Shown here piece after piece: positions 1 to 14,900 of a stretch of DNA of 64,000 bases (the stretch's first letter is position 1; each line of letters starts with the position of its first letter). The translations under genes and the position numbers were made by a program. The notes beneath the pieces are model-generated. The model was given only the letters and a program-made list of their open reading frames with translations. It was not told where the DNA came from and did not search any database. This DNA comes from Lepisosteus oculatus (Eukaryota > Chordata > Actinopteri > Semionotiformes > Lepisosteidae): NCBI RefSeq assembly GCF_040954835.1, contig NC_090716.1:5939605-6003604 (forward strand), in the 5' to 3' direction.

Positions 1-839
1 CATAATCATTTATTTCAAAAGAGTGTATTAAAATTAAATACTATACTGGGCAACATTTAGCAAATATTTGACTCTCTGTTACAATCTGAAATATGCTGTA
101 TTAGGAAGAAGAAATTGTGAGTACAATCAAATACCAATAATTTTTAATCTGATGGCCATATCTTCCAATGCATATACAGTACTGTAGTTTTAATGTCGCA
201 CCGACCTTATGTTATTTTATTAAATAATCTATTGTTGTTAACCTACCAGTATATGGCAGGTAAAAATTAATAGATTTGGGAATTCTTCACAGCTTCCTCT
301 AAAATGTTTTGTTTTAAATCAGGGAATTCTATCAACTATGTCATTGAAGCCTGTGTTAACAAAAAAAAACCCACAGAAATACCATTCCATATTCCATGCT
401 ATTTAACCCCATCATTCTCTGCAAGAATGAGAATATCCAGTCAAAAAAATATACCCAACAAGGTATAAAAACATCTTCTTAGTGGGAAGCCCCACTGTCT
501 GAAGTGCTTTCATGTGCTCTTTAAGTGCTCCTAGGATTAACAATGAATGTGAATGTTAACAATGAATCTGGATTGCCAGTGCTTGTGTGGTAGCTGCTAT
601 TACACACATCTTCACATGAATGGGCTGTTGCTTTAACAGCATAATTCCCCGTTTCAATTATTTCCATTATGTACAATATAATTTCAAAACCTGACATTTT
701 ACATTATTTAGAAAATTTGGTTTCTTTTGAATGATAGCGTCTGGAGCGCTGTTTTCATAACCCGAGCGGCGTTTTAACATGGCAAACAGGTTTAACGTCT
801 TTCTGTCCACACTAAAAGATGTTTAATGGTAACATCCGC
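1..839. other. Non-coding, nothing recognised
   Basis: AT-rich sequence with no open frame or repeat that I can name. Confidence 0.6.
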
Positions 840-1062
840 GTCAGAGCCACAGGATCTCGAACGAGGTTCCATAGTTCCAGCTCCCGACTATAGAGCACCT
901 TTCTGGGTGCCAGTCTCCGCCCCACCAGCGAGCAAATGCTGGCCTCCACTTGACTGGAGTACCTCACTCAACAGCAGGGTCTGCAACAGGGTCTTGAACC
1001 CACAACCTGTTGAACCCCGGTATGGTAAATGCAAAGGCTTACCACACTACCCCCACACACTA
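840..1062 (-). mobile_element. tRNA-derived SINE-like repeat
   Basis: On the minus strand the right end reads like a tRNA gene start, with an A-box-like GTAGTGTGGTAAGCC and a B-box-like GTGGGTTCAAGACC. The body is CpG-richer than its surroundings, as in SINEs. The family is not named. Confidence 0.45.
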
Positions 1063-4000
1063 ATATTAAAATTGGAATTTTACTCAATATCTGTGCAATT
1101 CAGTCAAGCTCACATAGATGAGAAAATCCACTCTTTTCAAATATAGTAATAAAAAATAAAAATATCAAAATAAGAGAATATCTGTCGGTTTAATTCTCAA
1201 TACCAATATTTCGGCTATGGAGAGTTTCACAGCATCCTCCACACTAATAGCAATAATTTAAAGCGCCATGTGTGGGAAACTGTTTGCACATTTTTCCCAA
1301 AGCTGAATCCCGCATGAAAAATTATTAGTTTTCTCATTGAGCATATAGCTAAAAGTACAAAGTAAACTCTCTCCTAAGCTCTTAAAAGCCCTGTTAGTCC
1401 TACATATTTAGAACACTGCTTCAGAGATTCCTTGGTCTTCAGCATTAGTCAATGACAAATAGTAATAAATTAATCCAGACCCTGATGTTGTTAATTACAT
1501 TTTCACAAATGTTTAATATTCCAACAGTTCTGGTGCAGGTTTTCATTTTCTTAGTCAAAATAAAAATATGGTATTTTGTCATTTTGATTTGTTCCATTTG
1601 CCCATCTCCTTGATTGTACTTTGTCCATCTCTCCTGCCAGCTCTTGTTTTGGAGAAATCATTAATTTGAGGTTCGCTTGGCTAAAACATACACTTTCCAC
1701 TTTGTCCAAAAGAAACAGACTAATGGGGACAGAGGGGGTACAGGCTGTGGTCAGGGGAACCAGCCAAGGCATCAGGTTTAATGAGAATCTGTGTTCACAG
1801 CACTAGAGAGCCTGTAGTACTCATTTTAAGAGTGAAATCTAGATTCAAATGCATACAGTAGCTATTATGACAAATTTAGCACTGGATAAACACACAGAAA
1901 CACACCTTAGTAAGTGTTTTTTTTCCTTAAGAGGGAGTTTAACAGTTGTGGTCAGTGCTGTACATGCACTGTATTGCTACAAAAGTCTTTAAAACATCAC
2001 CACCAGAGAATATGCAACACACGGTCTAAATGATCAAAGTGCTCTTTATCTCTCATTTTTAATTCATTGAATTGTACACTTTAGCAAGTGAAATACAGGA
2101 CTTCAATCATATACAGGGTCTGAACACCCCAGCCTTTAGAAAATAACGTGCAGACAACACATCAGATTGGTTAGGTTATTTTATCCCCGCTTTTCAGAAT
2201 CTTCACTGTCTCACATTAACATGGTAGTAATGAGAAAATACTCTGACAGACAAATTTAAAATGAAGGAAAGGGTCAGCAAAGTGATGAGTATTGATCGGT
2301 TTGGCTCTTTCCTATTTCTTAGCTTATTTATTATTGCTCATAATATAGCAATACATTACCTTCAAGTCTCTCAGCAGGAACACACATTACCTTGACCAGT
2401 AAATCAGAATGGTATTGCTAGTCACTTCCTAATTTAAGACGCATATAACACAAGGCCCTTGACACATTAATATATTTATCCTTTATATGTGTAGTGAACT
2501 GATAAAATATCTTATAACAAAGATCATTAGAAAGTGATTATAATGATAATGCCCTTATTGTAATGGCCTTCTGTCAGAAACTGTAAAATTCTTCAGGTAC
2601 ACTTGGATTCAGTGCTGGGCGCAGTGCAGACTGTATTGTATGTCAGAGCTCCAGGCCCCTAGGTGATGGGTTTGAGGCACTGCTGTAGAAACTACTCTTG
2701 TATGATTAAGCATGGTACTTCTCCCCAGTTGTTTTAATCCAGTAAGTGTATATGTAAAAACAGGAACCGGGTTCAGGCTTGGGCTACCCTAACCCTATTG
2801 GACTAGTGTCCAACTCCAAGTGAGAGCAACATAGTCCAATTCATGCTACTAAATTTTCAATAAACTCACTAAATAAAGTCACTAAGCTTGATTTCACACT
2901 ACCTAAGGTCTATACATTAATTTATCCTTTCATTTCGTCCATCTTCTCCAGGAGTTCAATAAAGTTCAATAAATACATTTAAAAAGAAAGATTAGGTACA
3001 TTGATGCAGTATCTTCAGTGCAGTGTGCCTGCACACAACATGTGCATTCTTCAACTGCAAAGCAGAATAACATCCCCAGTGTAAAAGCCTCAATGTCTGC
3101 ACTGACACACAAGAAAAAAAGGCTGCTGCTTATTAGAGGGGCAAACAAAACTGATTGGCAAAATCAGAAATATACATAGCAGCTCATTTAAAGGTTTTTA
3201 AAGAATGCTACTTGCACTCTAGACAGAGGTTATTTTCAGATTAAAATCAGGCGCATTGTTATAACCCTGCTGAGCTGACGAATTCAAACCAAAATCAACA
3301 GATGATAACATGTACTTGCTGACAATTAAGTTCACTGTGAATAACCTTAAGTCACAAATTATACATAATGAATATGTTTCAGTTCGCTTTAGTGGTTTAT
3401 AACCCCTGAGTTCATACAGTATATACAAGACGTGGCACTGCTGTGTGCCATTCCCCAGTACTCAGTGTAGTTCCTTTTCTATTAATGTGGGATATTGAAT
3501 ATTATTATTAATAAGAAACCCAGAAAGACAACCTGTGCAAGAGGGAGGATGTAATGCCCTAGACAACTGCCTGCAGGGTATTTAAATAACCTTTAATAAT
3601 TCTTTTGCCTTTGGAATTCCTACTTACAGTATATTGCAGAAGGTGAATTTTCAATTGGGTTTCATCAAATCCGATAAGATAGTTTGCTGAAAACACCTAA
3701 ATGAATGATAACCTATTACTGGAAAAAAACATTATACTGTTTTAATCTAATTTGACACATATGTAATAAAGTAGAATGCTTTGCAATTAATTATGCAAAG
3801 TCTGGTCTGTTTTGCTTATAGAATCCAGTTTGATATGCATCTCTTTCAAATAAAGGTCAGCACTAAAATGCATTGATATGGATTGGATTGTTTACTTCAT
3901 ATTGCATATTTTCACATATTCTATATTTTGATAGGTTTAACAACAAAGCAAGGCAATCTGTTCCACAATGAGACTTGGGAGACCCACAGTGAAATAATAC

Positions 4001-5639
4001 ATACAGTAGAGTCAAATTGGTGTTATTCTCAGATTTAACATCCCTAGAATATATGCAAGGGAATAAGATACATTAGAGTTAGCCTGGGACTTCTCAAGTG
4101 TACTGTACATTTTAAAAGGCAGGAAGTGCTGAAGGAAGCAGTACATGTAAGATGCAGTGTTAATGCGATTTGGTTTAATCAAAATAGATCCCATCCACCA
4201 TAATGTCTGCTTCCCACATCCAAGAGGCAATGATTACAGGAACAATAGGAACATCCTAGCTTTTTTGAAGTCTAGCTTTTTCAAATAAAAATACACTACA
4301 AGTAGATGTTAAATGTTAAAGATATATTCATTTCTTTTTACTAGGACACAAATTGATAAAGTTAATAAAGATATTTAAATGTAATGCGCTCTTCAATTAT
4401 GCACAACTGCCCTAGTTATAATGCATCTGGGTTTCACCCATTGCGTCCACATATTCATTGAATATTTATAAGTAGCTATATTTTAAAAAAGTGCAAACCA
4501 GTACAGCTGTATAAATACAATGATTTTGACAGCTTTTAAAATAAATTAATCAACAGATACTATGCATACATAAAACTGTAACAAGGAAAAAAAATGGGAA
4601 AATAGGGACATTTTTGGTCCACTTCCTGAAAAAGTAGCTTTTAGCCACAGATTCATGACTGACATGAATTTCTAAAAGTAGTATTCTACCTTCTCCAACT
4701 GAATTAAAAAAGTGTTGACAAAATAAGAAGATGCATAGAAATAAATTAACTCAAGAGGTCAAAAAAGCAACAGTTAATAGTAAAATGTTGTACAGTATGT
4801 GTTTAATATGGTGTTCAATGGAGGACAGGGTAAGAAGTAATTTCAAATTAAAACTTGAGAGACAAGCCTACTTGAAATAATGCATTAAAATCTCAAATAA
4901 AAACAAAACAACTTAAAGAGTCCTGTCTTGAATTGCTGTTTTCTCAAACCATTAGGCAATGATTTCATAATAAGGAAAATGTTTAAACATGAAGTCAAGC
5001 ATTTCTAAACTGGTTTAGCAAATTCCTGGAGAGAATCACTGGTATTGTATTGCTTGATTTATTTATTCAGGTGCCTAATTTGGTTAATTGAAGTTCACGG
5101 TTTGGAATGACTGGGGAGCCCTGTAAATTCAACTGGAAGACAATGCAGTAATAAAAGCAATGATAATGGCATACACCAATCCATTCCATATAGAAACTAT
5201 ACCCCTGTACTGTATATCCTCTGCATCTACTATAGTAACAGTCTTAGCAACAGAGGCATATAACAATTTCTGATTTGTGAATTGATGAAAACGTCCCTAA
5301 AAATAAATAGAACTATAAAAACAAATTCTGAATATTCTGAATTCATATTCTAAATATGTGCAGGAATCATCAGACCTTACAAATAGTAAATAATAGAACA
5401 TTTACACTAATGCCAAAGTGTATTTTATATGTTTTCCTTATAATACAGGATGTAGGAAGCTTAAAAGCAGGCCCTGTGCCCTCCTAATCTATTTCTATAT
5501 ATGTATATAGAAACAGTTCTACATTTTGTTCTATATAAATACAGAAATATAATATACCTGTAATAAATTACTACTATAGCTTAAGAAATCACAATGGTAG
5601 AAAATCTTTTGTACACTCATTTCTGTCTTAATTGCAGGT
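1063..5639. other. Non-coding, nothing recognised
   Basis: AT-rich. Open frames are short and lack splice signals or protein-like composition. It could be intergenic or the intron or 3' UTR of a gene extending past the left edge. Confidence 0.55.
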
Positions 5640-6115
5640 AATTTATTTTAATGTTCTATGTTTTTAAAAACTTGCTTTTGACTCCTAAAACATTGAATAG
5701 GATTTGTAATTGATATCAACACAGTACAAATTTCTGAGTTTTAAATGTGTCCTAATTCAGGTGCATTACTCAGGAGAGATGTAACTTGGAAAAACAGAAA
5801 AATAAAGCTCATTGGCAGACCGTTTGATACATTTTCATTCCCAATCATTTCTGTTCGTTTCAATTAATCACCTATTAACAGGTGTCAGGTGTGAATTAGA
5901 GCACAACCTCTTCAAAAACTAATGGGAAAAGACTACATAAACTGGACTGAGCTCACACAGTCGAAGTAGAATATTTTTTCAACCAAGGACTAAGTGCAGA
6001 AAGAGGTAAACACAGATCTAAACTAAACAATTAAAGACTCCAATTAACATCCATGATTACCAGCTTAATTGGAAGGAGAATCAGCAGACAGGGATGGCAA
6101 ACACTGTTTTAGACA
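5640..6115 (+). repeat. Dispersed repeat, copy 1
   Basis: Shares ordered blocks with 56495-56780: AAACTTGC, TTTGTAATTGATAT, a block beginning ATTA near a GGTGT or GGGTT segment, and a right end with AGCAGACAGGGATGGC or AGCAGATACAGGAG. The identity is partial, so it is an old interspersed element. The class is unknown. Confidence 0.4.
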
Positions 6116-6469
6116 AAATATTGACACAATTAAAAAGGGAAACAACATATTGTGAATACAGTTAAAAACATAGATTTTAAATCAAGGAATACTATATTTA
6201 AATTGTCCATTTTTCGTCACCACACTATAAAACAGGGTTACAGTTGCTCTGCAATCAATACAAATAAGAGCAACCAGGGACAGTTCATTCCCAGGCAAAA
6301 ATGAATGTTTTACTCAGGAAGTTCTAAAGTAAATGGATCTGTTTTGTCTTCATCACAAAAAGGGCACCTGATTAAATTATTCATACTGTAACTGTCAAAG
6401 TTAACCCAATGGTATGCACTTCTTCAAAACTTACAGTGACACAAATGGAAACTAAAGGGAAGTAGTTTT

Positions 6470-6650
6470 CAAACTGAGAACAGTAAGCGCTTCTTTACAT
6501 AAAAGGTAGAAGAGGTCTGGGACAAGCTACCCCACCATTTCATGCAAAACCATTTCTTTCGAAACACACAGCATGGTGAGATCTTCTAACCAATTAGCTT
6601 CTAGCAACCAAATCAACCTAGATGGGCCAAATGGTTGCGTTCTTATAAAA
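6470..6650 (+). repeat. Interspersed repeat with GATGGGCCAAATGG motif
   Basis: Reads GGTCTGGGACAAGCTACCCC, a leucine-zipper-free AT stretch, then CTAGATGGGCCAAATGGTTG and TTCTTATA. Similar order appears at 49905-50075 and more weakly at 16390-16505. It resembles 3' ends of fish LINE-like elements. Class assignment is uncertain. Confidence 0.4.
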
Positions 6651-9600
6651 AATTGACAAAATAAAGTGAATAACCATTTAAAACTTGTTCAATAAAAAAT
6701 AATAAAACCTCGTCAGTTTTTAAATGACTGACTGTTCATATACTGTAACTTTGTTTGACATATACGCATTTTAAAGCGGAGAAAATAGTAACAGATCCTT
6801 ACAATGTAAAACAAACAAACAATGATTGCCAGAATGAAGCCATCTCTCTTGCCAAATAGGTTACAAGCAAGCACAACACTGGCTGAAACACAGAAACACA
6901 GGATTTGACTGGAGAACATTTATCAGTAATTAAAGCCTCTCAGCATCTCCATTAATTATTTTTCTTAAGTAATAGTCATATGGCATGGTTTAACTCATGA
7001 ACGTGTCAGCTCCTCAGCACACAATTTAGAGGCACAGCAAAGTCTACAAAGACACTAAACAGTACTTTGTATTTCTGCTTGTTATTAGAGCCTGCTATCA
7101 GAATCCATGACCCTTTCTATGCAAGGGCTTTCCTAGAAGGAGCCAGACTGTCTTCTGTTGTTCACAATAACAACACCAGGATTACACCAAAATAAAAAAG
7201 TGCTCTTCTCCAAGGATGTCTCGGATATAACACTAGCCTCCTCTGTTCCTCTAAAGGGCTTATTGTCGGCAAAGTGTGTGGAGAGTAAGGAGAATTGTAT
7301 GTCTGATGTAAGAAGAAACATAATTTGGTTCCTCCATTAGGATATGATTCAGATGATGCCATATATCAGATACCTAATGGTTATTTAGGTAAAAGCACAA
7401 CATTACCTTATTGAAAGTAGTTTAAATCCAATTGAGAAAATCTTTAAAGAAAAAAAGAACAGTGAACTAGAGGAATATGTCCAGTTCTGTTGTTGTTCAG
7501 CATTGTTCTGTAAAATATACTGTATAAAAAAGAAAAGTATACGCAGGCTTTTTGTGGGTATTGTGAAACAGAAAGGGCAATGGATTTTGTCTTTTGTCAT
7601 ACATCCCCAGGCCAAAACAAATTCTCACAATACCTCCTGTAAGCAAGCTTTATTTTAAAAAAATCTGTAAAGGTCTGCTTGATGTACTGTAAATAAAAAA
7701 AAACAAATGTCAAAGGAAAAAAAACTTGAGATCTCTGAATCTTAACTCAGGAGTAAAAGGGTGAAGTGTCGCATTTTGACAGACTCCTGGAAGATAAGAC
7801 TAAATACCATACAACAAAGGTCTCTTCCCTGAGATAGTGCAAGATGGGAACAGTAAGTTATCAAGCCCTAGACTGACCTTTTCATAAGCAACAGCATATT
7901 ATTCTGTTTCCTACTTCTAGGCCCACAGTGAGTTTCTTTACTGCTTTATAAATTTACATTCAGGATTCCTTCAAAGGCAAAACCGTCAAGTGGGAAAAGA
8001 AATGAATTTATTCACTAGACTGTCCATCCTATTTCAGCAAATGTGGATTAAAAGTCAATTTTAAGAAGATAATGGCCATTAAATGGAAAACGGAAAAAAA
8101 CTGAGACTTCAAATACATCACCTCCCCACTTCAAGAAAATAAAGAGTAACCATCCATGAACGCTAAGCAAGATTGTGGTACACTTGCTAAACTGTGTAGC
8201 ACCACTGTGGAGTTCAGGTTTTTCCCTTTTTAAAGCAAATGAAGCTCTGACTAAAAGTTACCAGGACCCATTACAGACCTATATCAATTAAAAAAAAAAC
8301 AAATGTAATATTCTTGTCTAGGAAGGAAAAACCCTATAAACTAAAATAAAAATTAAATCTAAGGAAACACTTGAAGATAACAGATCTTTCTGAATTGTCT
8401 CATCATAAAGAAAACTAAAAGGAATACAACAAAAAACTATGCCATTGTAAACTACAGTAGATTAAAAAAAACAACAGTTTTGTGTTTCACAGTCATGGAA
8501 AAGCATTTCTCAGCCATCTGCCAAGAACTGGATCTTCAACCCCCCAGCTTTATGCCTGCACACTCCCCCTTTCCCCAGTTTATTAAACAATAGAAACCAG
8601 ACACAATTAAATGACTCCATATACTGCAAGTTGAACTGACAAGAGAAAACTATTTTGATAAATTCACCAAACTGAGCTCCTACAAAGCACTTTATGTAAT
8701 AATATAAGATAAATCAGTCTCATTAAAATGACTGGGATATAAATAAAATAAAAACATTTATACAAATAAAAAACATAAATAAAAAGTATTTGTTTTTATT
8801 ATCTCTACAGCATCTTGTGTACCGCTTAATCTGCGGACTCAAGATAAAGACAGTTGCAGAACCATGCTGTACTGTTTATTAAAAAGGGATATTACAATAA
8901 ATCATTTTGTAAAAAGAAATATTTTCCCCATTGACAGAAAAAAAAATTCTGAACAGCTGTAAATAGAAAGAAAACGAGCTTCCTGTCACATCTTGTAACA
9001 AAGGACACCATGCAATATTAAAAAATCGTACAACATGCTGTACTGTATAAGTATTCTCTCCGATAAGACCTTCTTATTTGGCTATCCTCATTTCAGAAGG
9101 AGAACCAAAATTGAAAAAACTTTGAGTGATGTCTGTTTTATGAGTTTGAGGAGTTTTGCTAAAAGGAACAATTTTATAAACTGCTAGCTAAGCCATACAA
9201 TGTGGTCACCTTATTCTCTTTACTACATCAGGTAGAGCTCTGCGATGTCCCTGTTGACTTCATCAAGTATAACTCAAATCCTTGCAACAACTCAATGCAG
9301 CCTTGTGTTTTTTGTCAGCAAAAACCGAAGCACCATCCATTATCCAGAATCTAGGTCAACCTTAAAGAGAGACATCTGAAATTAGGTTAATTACATAGCA
9401 AGGCAGAATCTACAAAACCCTCTTCCATCAGTCAGGACACATTGTCTATCCCTCTCCAATTATTAAGTAAGAGAAGCATTAAAGATGTCGAGGATACAGT
9501 ATTGTGTTTTAAGGCTATAGCATTCAAGCTTAGCTTTTGGATGTTTTATCACCTTGGCTGATGGTTGAATGTTTTGACAGTTTTTCCCAAAAGTGCCATC

Positions 9601-11790
9601 AGAAATTAACCAATTATTATCAGAATTATAATTACAGTTAAAAGCCAATATTATTTTAATTCATAAGGTTTTCATGTACTGGATTTACATGATTCATTAC
9701 TTTTTTACCACATTACCAAAATTAGCAATGACTTCTCCAAGGAATTCTCAAAAGAGCCGTATGAGTTTCCAGGTTCCCAAATGAATTCTGTGCAGACAAA
9801 TTTTAAGGAGGCACATTCCTGATATCATGCAATATCATGCACTTCCAAATTTATTTAGCCCTTATGTATTTTTAAACATGCTTGTGTGCTCTACAGCAAG
9901 AAGTTTTATCAGTAAGAGTTCTCTGAAGACCCAGTCCTGATTCTGTCTGGATGTGATGACAAAACACATCTTGCTAAGCTACTTAAAATAAATAAGATGG
10001 CACTTTACAGAGGCTGCTTTGACATATTTGCTCTTAAGGTGTGATGGTCAAGGTTAGTTGTAGCCTCCTGTCTGCATGAAAGTCAGGGTGATGAGTCTGG
10101 TTGGTTGCCAGTCAAGATAGAAAACGTCCAGTGACTTCCTGCCTAAATATCTCTTCTGAAGCTCCTCACTCCATGCTGTTTTACACCAGCATGTCACAGA
10201 TAGCCCCTAGCTCTGTTTATTTCTGCTATATTCATTTAAAAAGGTAAGTCAATCTTTTGGTAGTTAATGGCTGACAAACTACTGCTGACAAACCTTGTTA
10301 AAAAAATTCTTAGAGCTTTTTGTAAACTCAATAGTCCTGAACTGTTACAGGTTCCATACTCAAAAGACAATTTATAATGCTTTATTACACTGCAAATCAC
10401 CGAATAATTTACATAATTACAATAAGACTGTTACTTTCTCATTTATCGTCTCCATTTTCAACAACTGTGTCAATCAAATTAAATGGCCAACATAACCTTT
10501 TGAGATTTCCATAATGCTGTGCAAATACCCATGCCATTAAAGCTTAGGCACTACAGAAGAAACCACTTTGAAAGTTAGAGGCCTTAAAACAATAACCACT
10601 TTATTACATCCTTCAGCTCAGTAAACTGTTATTGTACATGAACTAGAAAATATAGGGAGGTATTATTACCGATTTTCTTAACGGATTAAAAATAATGCCA
10701 GCACAACTTGGAATAGCAAGGCATGTGCTGTGCAGACAAAACTAAACAGCACACAGACCTAGTGGATACTAAATAACAACAGAGGCCTGACCTGCACCTC
10801 TTCATTGAGCAGGAACAACACACAAAGCACACCAACCTGTGAGTCAAGGATGCAGAACAGATTACAAAAGAGAGAACACAATTGGTGTCCATTTTCTTTA
10901 CTTCAGACTCTATCTGAAACAATACGAAGTCTCTAAGCTCTTGAAGGACTGTGTACACATAAAACGGTGCAAAATTCAGATAAACTTTTCATGCACTTTG
11001 AAGTAGGTTTTTAGGTCAACCTGTTCTGGTCCAAAAGCAGCTTCAGTGCGCAGAAGTTTCTGCGGTGCAGTGCGGTATAACTTACTGTCCACAATATGAA
11101 AGTTGTCAAATATCACAAATGAGAAACTAAGCTTTTAAGAATTTAATAAATTACATTGTGAACAGTACCTCTGTTATTTCATTAGTTTAGGCTTATGGCA
11201 TCTGGAACAAGATATAGCGATTTTCTATGAATATATTATTCTAAAATACCCTTCTTGATAACCTGCGCATACTGTAATAGTTATTTCTACATAAAGATCA
11301 TTGCTAGTTTTCATCTGAGTTGTTTCTGCAATTTACCTTTAAAATAGCCAGTTCAAAAATTTACTGTACAATGTTACTCTAGCTTTGTGAAAAAGCAGAA
11401 GCCTGTAAATAATTTATCTGCCACTTATCCTGCTGTGGCAGGGCTAGTTGTGTTCTATACAGTCCAGAACCCCCAGGATTAATCTCTTTTACAGCCAACA
11501 GGAGGAGTAACTTCACACTATAACCATACTTTACTTCCTATCATGAAGACTTTACACATTAAGTGTATATTTCTAACAGTTTTTCACATCAAGGGTTGGA
11601 TTTATTATGTGTTTAACACTTTCCCAAGCTTGAGCAAAAGCTTGTTTAAAAAAGAAAATCAACAGAAAAGGCTCTTATTAAATTTTCAAGGATGAAATTC
11701 AAGCACTTTGAATTTCAAGTCTGCAAGAAAAGACCCATGCTTTTTAACATTGTTTGAGCATGTAAAACCCAGAAAAACAAAAAATGGAAA
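6651..11790. other. Non-coding, AT-rich
   Basis: No supported exon. Numerous A-runs and several AATAAA hexamers on both strands. An acceptor-like site near 9370 on the minus strand is followed by only eleven codons. Confidence 0.55.
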
Positions 11791-11920
11791 AGTTTACGTT
11801 TGGAGAGACAATTAAAGCGATAGTGGATCATTGAGGAGATTTACATTTGGACATTTGGACAGACAATTAAAGTTTACATTTGGACAGACAATTAAAGCGA
11901 TAGTGGATCATTGAGGAGAT
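11791..11920. repeat. Tandem duplication, 50-bp unit with partial third copy
   Basis: The 50-bp block at 11791-11840 recurs at 11871-11920 with only two substitutions (TTTACGTTTGGAGAG against TTTACATTTGGACAG). The 30 bp between them repeats part of the unit (TTACATTTGGACA, AGACAATTAA). This indicates a recent local duplication by slippage or unequal exchange. Confidence 0.8.
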
Positions 11921-14900
11921 TATCTATCTAGTGCTTAAAAACTAATTGTGATGTGTATTAGTTACCTAACCAACATACACTAGGAAAAGAGAAGCTAAAA
12001 TTATACAGTATCATAGTCATACCTACGTATATTGGCAGGGGTACTCTACAAGACAAAACTACAGTGTGCTATAATGACAGTAAGGTTTACTGTACTTAGG
12101 CAGAAGTAAAGTGTCTGGCTTGTTCTCAGAAGCAGGGACATATCTCAACTTATTTGGTCTGATAAATTCCTGGATCTCAATCCAGTGCAGTCCCCATGGG
12201 TGACTTGAAATGCACTAAACAGCATAACAGTAAATAGGTCAATACACAACAGATTTCAGTTTCAAAATGCAGGACATCTAAATATAAATCATCTTGCATA
12301 TTAATATCTCATATGATCCCCCTCCACACATAAGCTCCTCAAATACATTACAGGCTAAAAAATACCTTAATATTGACTTTTGGGTAGATTAACATATCTT
12401 TCACATAAATTTGACAGAAAATTCAAAATCAGTGTCATTTTCACACAAATGTCACTATAATACAACCCTGGATAAGCAGAGACCTTTGCCTAAACTGAAG
12501 CACTTTTCTTGGCATCATTTGTGCTCTCATGAAAAGTTTACATGAGGTGATGGGTACATCCATAACATATTAGAAAAATGAGAAATTTTAAAAATAGAGT
12601 TTGGTGTGACAGCTGGTGTAATGTTTTTGTTAGTTTTTCCAGTCTAGTCTACATCTGACCATTTAAAGAAAAGCACAAAACTTGAAAATGATTATAGCAC
12701 TGAAGCCCAAGAGGTCCCCAAGAAGAATAGAGACATCTTCCTTTGCATCTTATTACTACCCAGTGACCAATGAACTCAAGAGGGAATGATTCAGATCAGA
12801 GAGTGCCTGCTTCGCCTCATATGGTGCCTACTAATCAGGGGACATTCAGATGCAGTGAAGCGCATTAACCACAATTTTCCTCTCTCGCTTCCTCAGCTCT
12901 CAGTAGTACTGAGCCTACAGCAATAATGAAGGAGCGCCCTGTGGATCTCCAGAAAACACTAGTAAGTTGGAAAGACCAGGTCTCAAATCAGCTATCCTGA
13001 GTGCATGACACACATCACACTCCATGGGGTATGTCCCTGGAACAAAAAGAAGTCACTGACAACATACAAAATGATTTTTCTTCCTCGGATACCTTTCTCT
13101 TGCTTTGTTGCAAATAGATATATACGAACCAAACACTTAAAACAGGATCTTGGATTTATAAATTAAATTAGTTTGCTTCTTAAAATGTACAAAATGGGGA
13201 CGCATTTTAACAAAGCTATATTAATAACACTGCTCTAAAACACATCTAGGACATGTCTGGATGGCACGAAATGACAGAGACAATGTATGGAAAGTGTGAT
13301 TATAAATAAAATTCAAGATTTATGTCAAACACGTTTGATGGTTTTATTATTTAAAAAATCCTATTTTAATTCTTTCTCTTTGCGAAACAATATATCCTCA
13401 TCTGCTCTCCATTGGAACCATATTATAGATACAGTATGTCTTGTATTTTCACAACTGTTCTTTTCTCTGTTACAACAAAACTAGGTCAGAGGTGTCTGGT
13501 CCATAAGTCGAAAATGTATGACGGCAAAGCAAATATTGTACAAATGAAGATAGAAAGCAAAATTAAAGTAAAATTGTTCAATCATTTTAAGATAAAGTTT
13601 GGAGTGTAATTTTTCAAAATAAGTCAGATTTAGTGGAGAATCATGGCTTGGGCTCAACACAATCCAGCACCACCATCTAAACATAGAATTCCAAATTTAC
13701 AGAATATTTAATTCTGTAAAAGTCAAAAGGAACAGAAAGTGAACCACTCCATGTAAAAGCACTGTGTCAGCACAAGTGCTTCCTTAATATGTCAATTACA
13801 CTGTGCAGAGTAGAGTAAGCTGGGGTTCAGTCAAAACTTACAGACGTCTGTACCTTCACATTACAAAATTAGCTACAGTATTCACCCATTGCATCACAAA
13901 TGCTTTTTGCACATCTTATTACTCATATCTGTAATACCATGTAGATACTGCAAAACTTGCTTATCATGCAGTTCACACCAAGCTGATTGTCTCATCTCTT
14001 CTATACTGCACATCAAAGTGTAACAAAAAGGCACAGAAAACCTTCACCTGACGGAAAACTGAACAGCATTTACAAGCACCGCAGCTTGACAGAGGCTTCC
14101 TTTTTGTTGCCGAGTAGATAAAAAACATAGTTCCCAGTCCATTTCAACAGCTAACTGCTGCGTAGATAAAAAGAATTTCAGTAGAAAACGTAAAGGAGGC
14201 TTTATTTTTTTCACCCAAAGGTCTACAAATACACATAGTCCCAAAAGTGTATTCACATCAGTTTTACTCCAGAAAACTAAAATACCAATAAAGATAAAAA
14301 ATACTGGAAATTCTAAGTTCCTGTAAGTTCTGAATCTTAAAATGAAATATTTATCTTTTGTTTGCATGTACTACATCTTGTTCAAAGAAATTACAATATA
14401 TTCCATTTCTTAACAAGTGTATGAATGCCCCCCAACCTTGAGTTATTTTATTAGGTGAGCATGTTTATAATCCATAATCATCATTGTCACTTTTGTCTGA
14501 TAATAGTAATTGGTTGCATCTGTTTATTGGTTATCATCACAATAGAGCATCATCCACTTCAGACACCACTGAAGTACAGCACCCACCTAGATGATGTGCA
14601 GTATCCATTATGTAGCAGCAGTCCTACTACATAATCAAGTGAAGAAATAAAAATGACTTTAGAAACTAAATTAAATGGAATGTTTAGGGAGACCAGAGTA
14701 CACAGGTGCAAAATGGAAACACATCCTTTGTGAACCTTGGTTATATATTTGACCTCAATTATCTTTCACGTTTTCACATTGGTCGTTAAGCATAAATTAT
14801 ATTCTGTTTCTGCTGTAAGAATACAGTATCTACTGTTGAATCCAGGCCACAGTGTTTTTGAGGTTCTATAATGTACAGTATAGAGGAAATGGTATTAGAA

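Noticed and set aside
9340..9370. Acceptor-like TTTCAG followed by MSLFKVDLDSG and a stop on the minus strand
   Set aside because: Eleven codons are too few and no upstream exon with matching phase was found.
14044..14367. 107-codon minus-strand open frame
   Set aside because: Phe/Leu-rich composition of the kind expected from AT-rich DNA, with no boundaries or recognisable domain.
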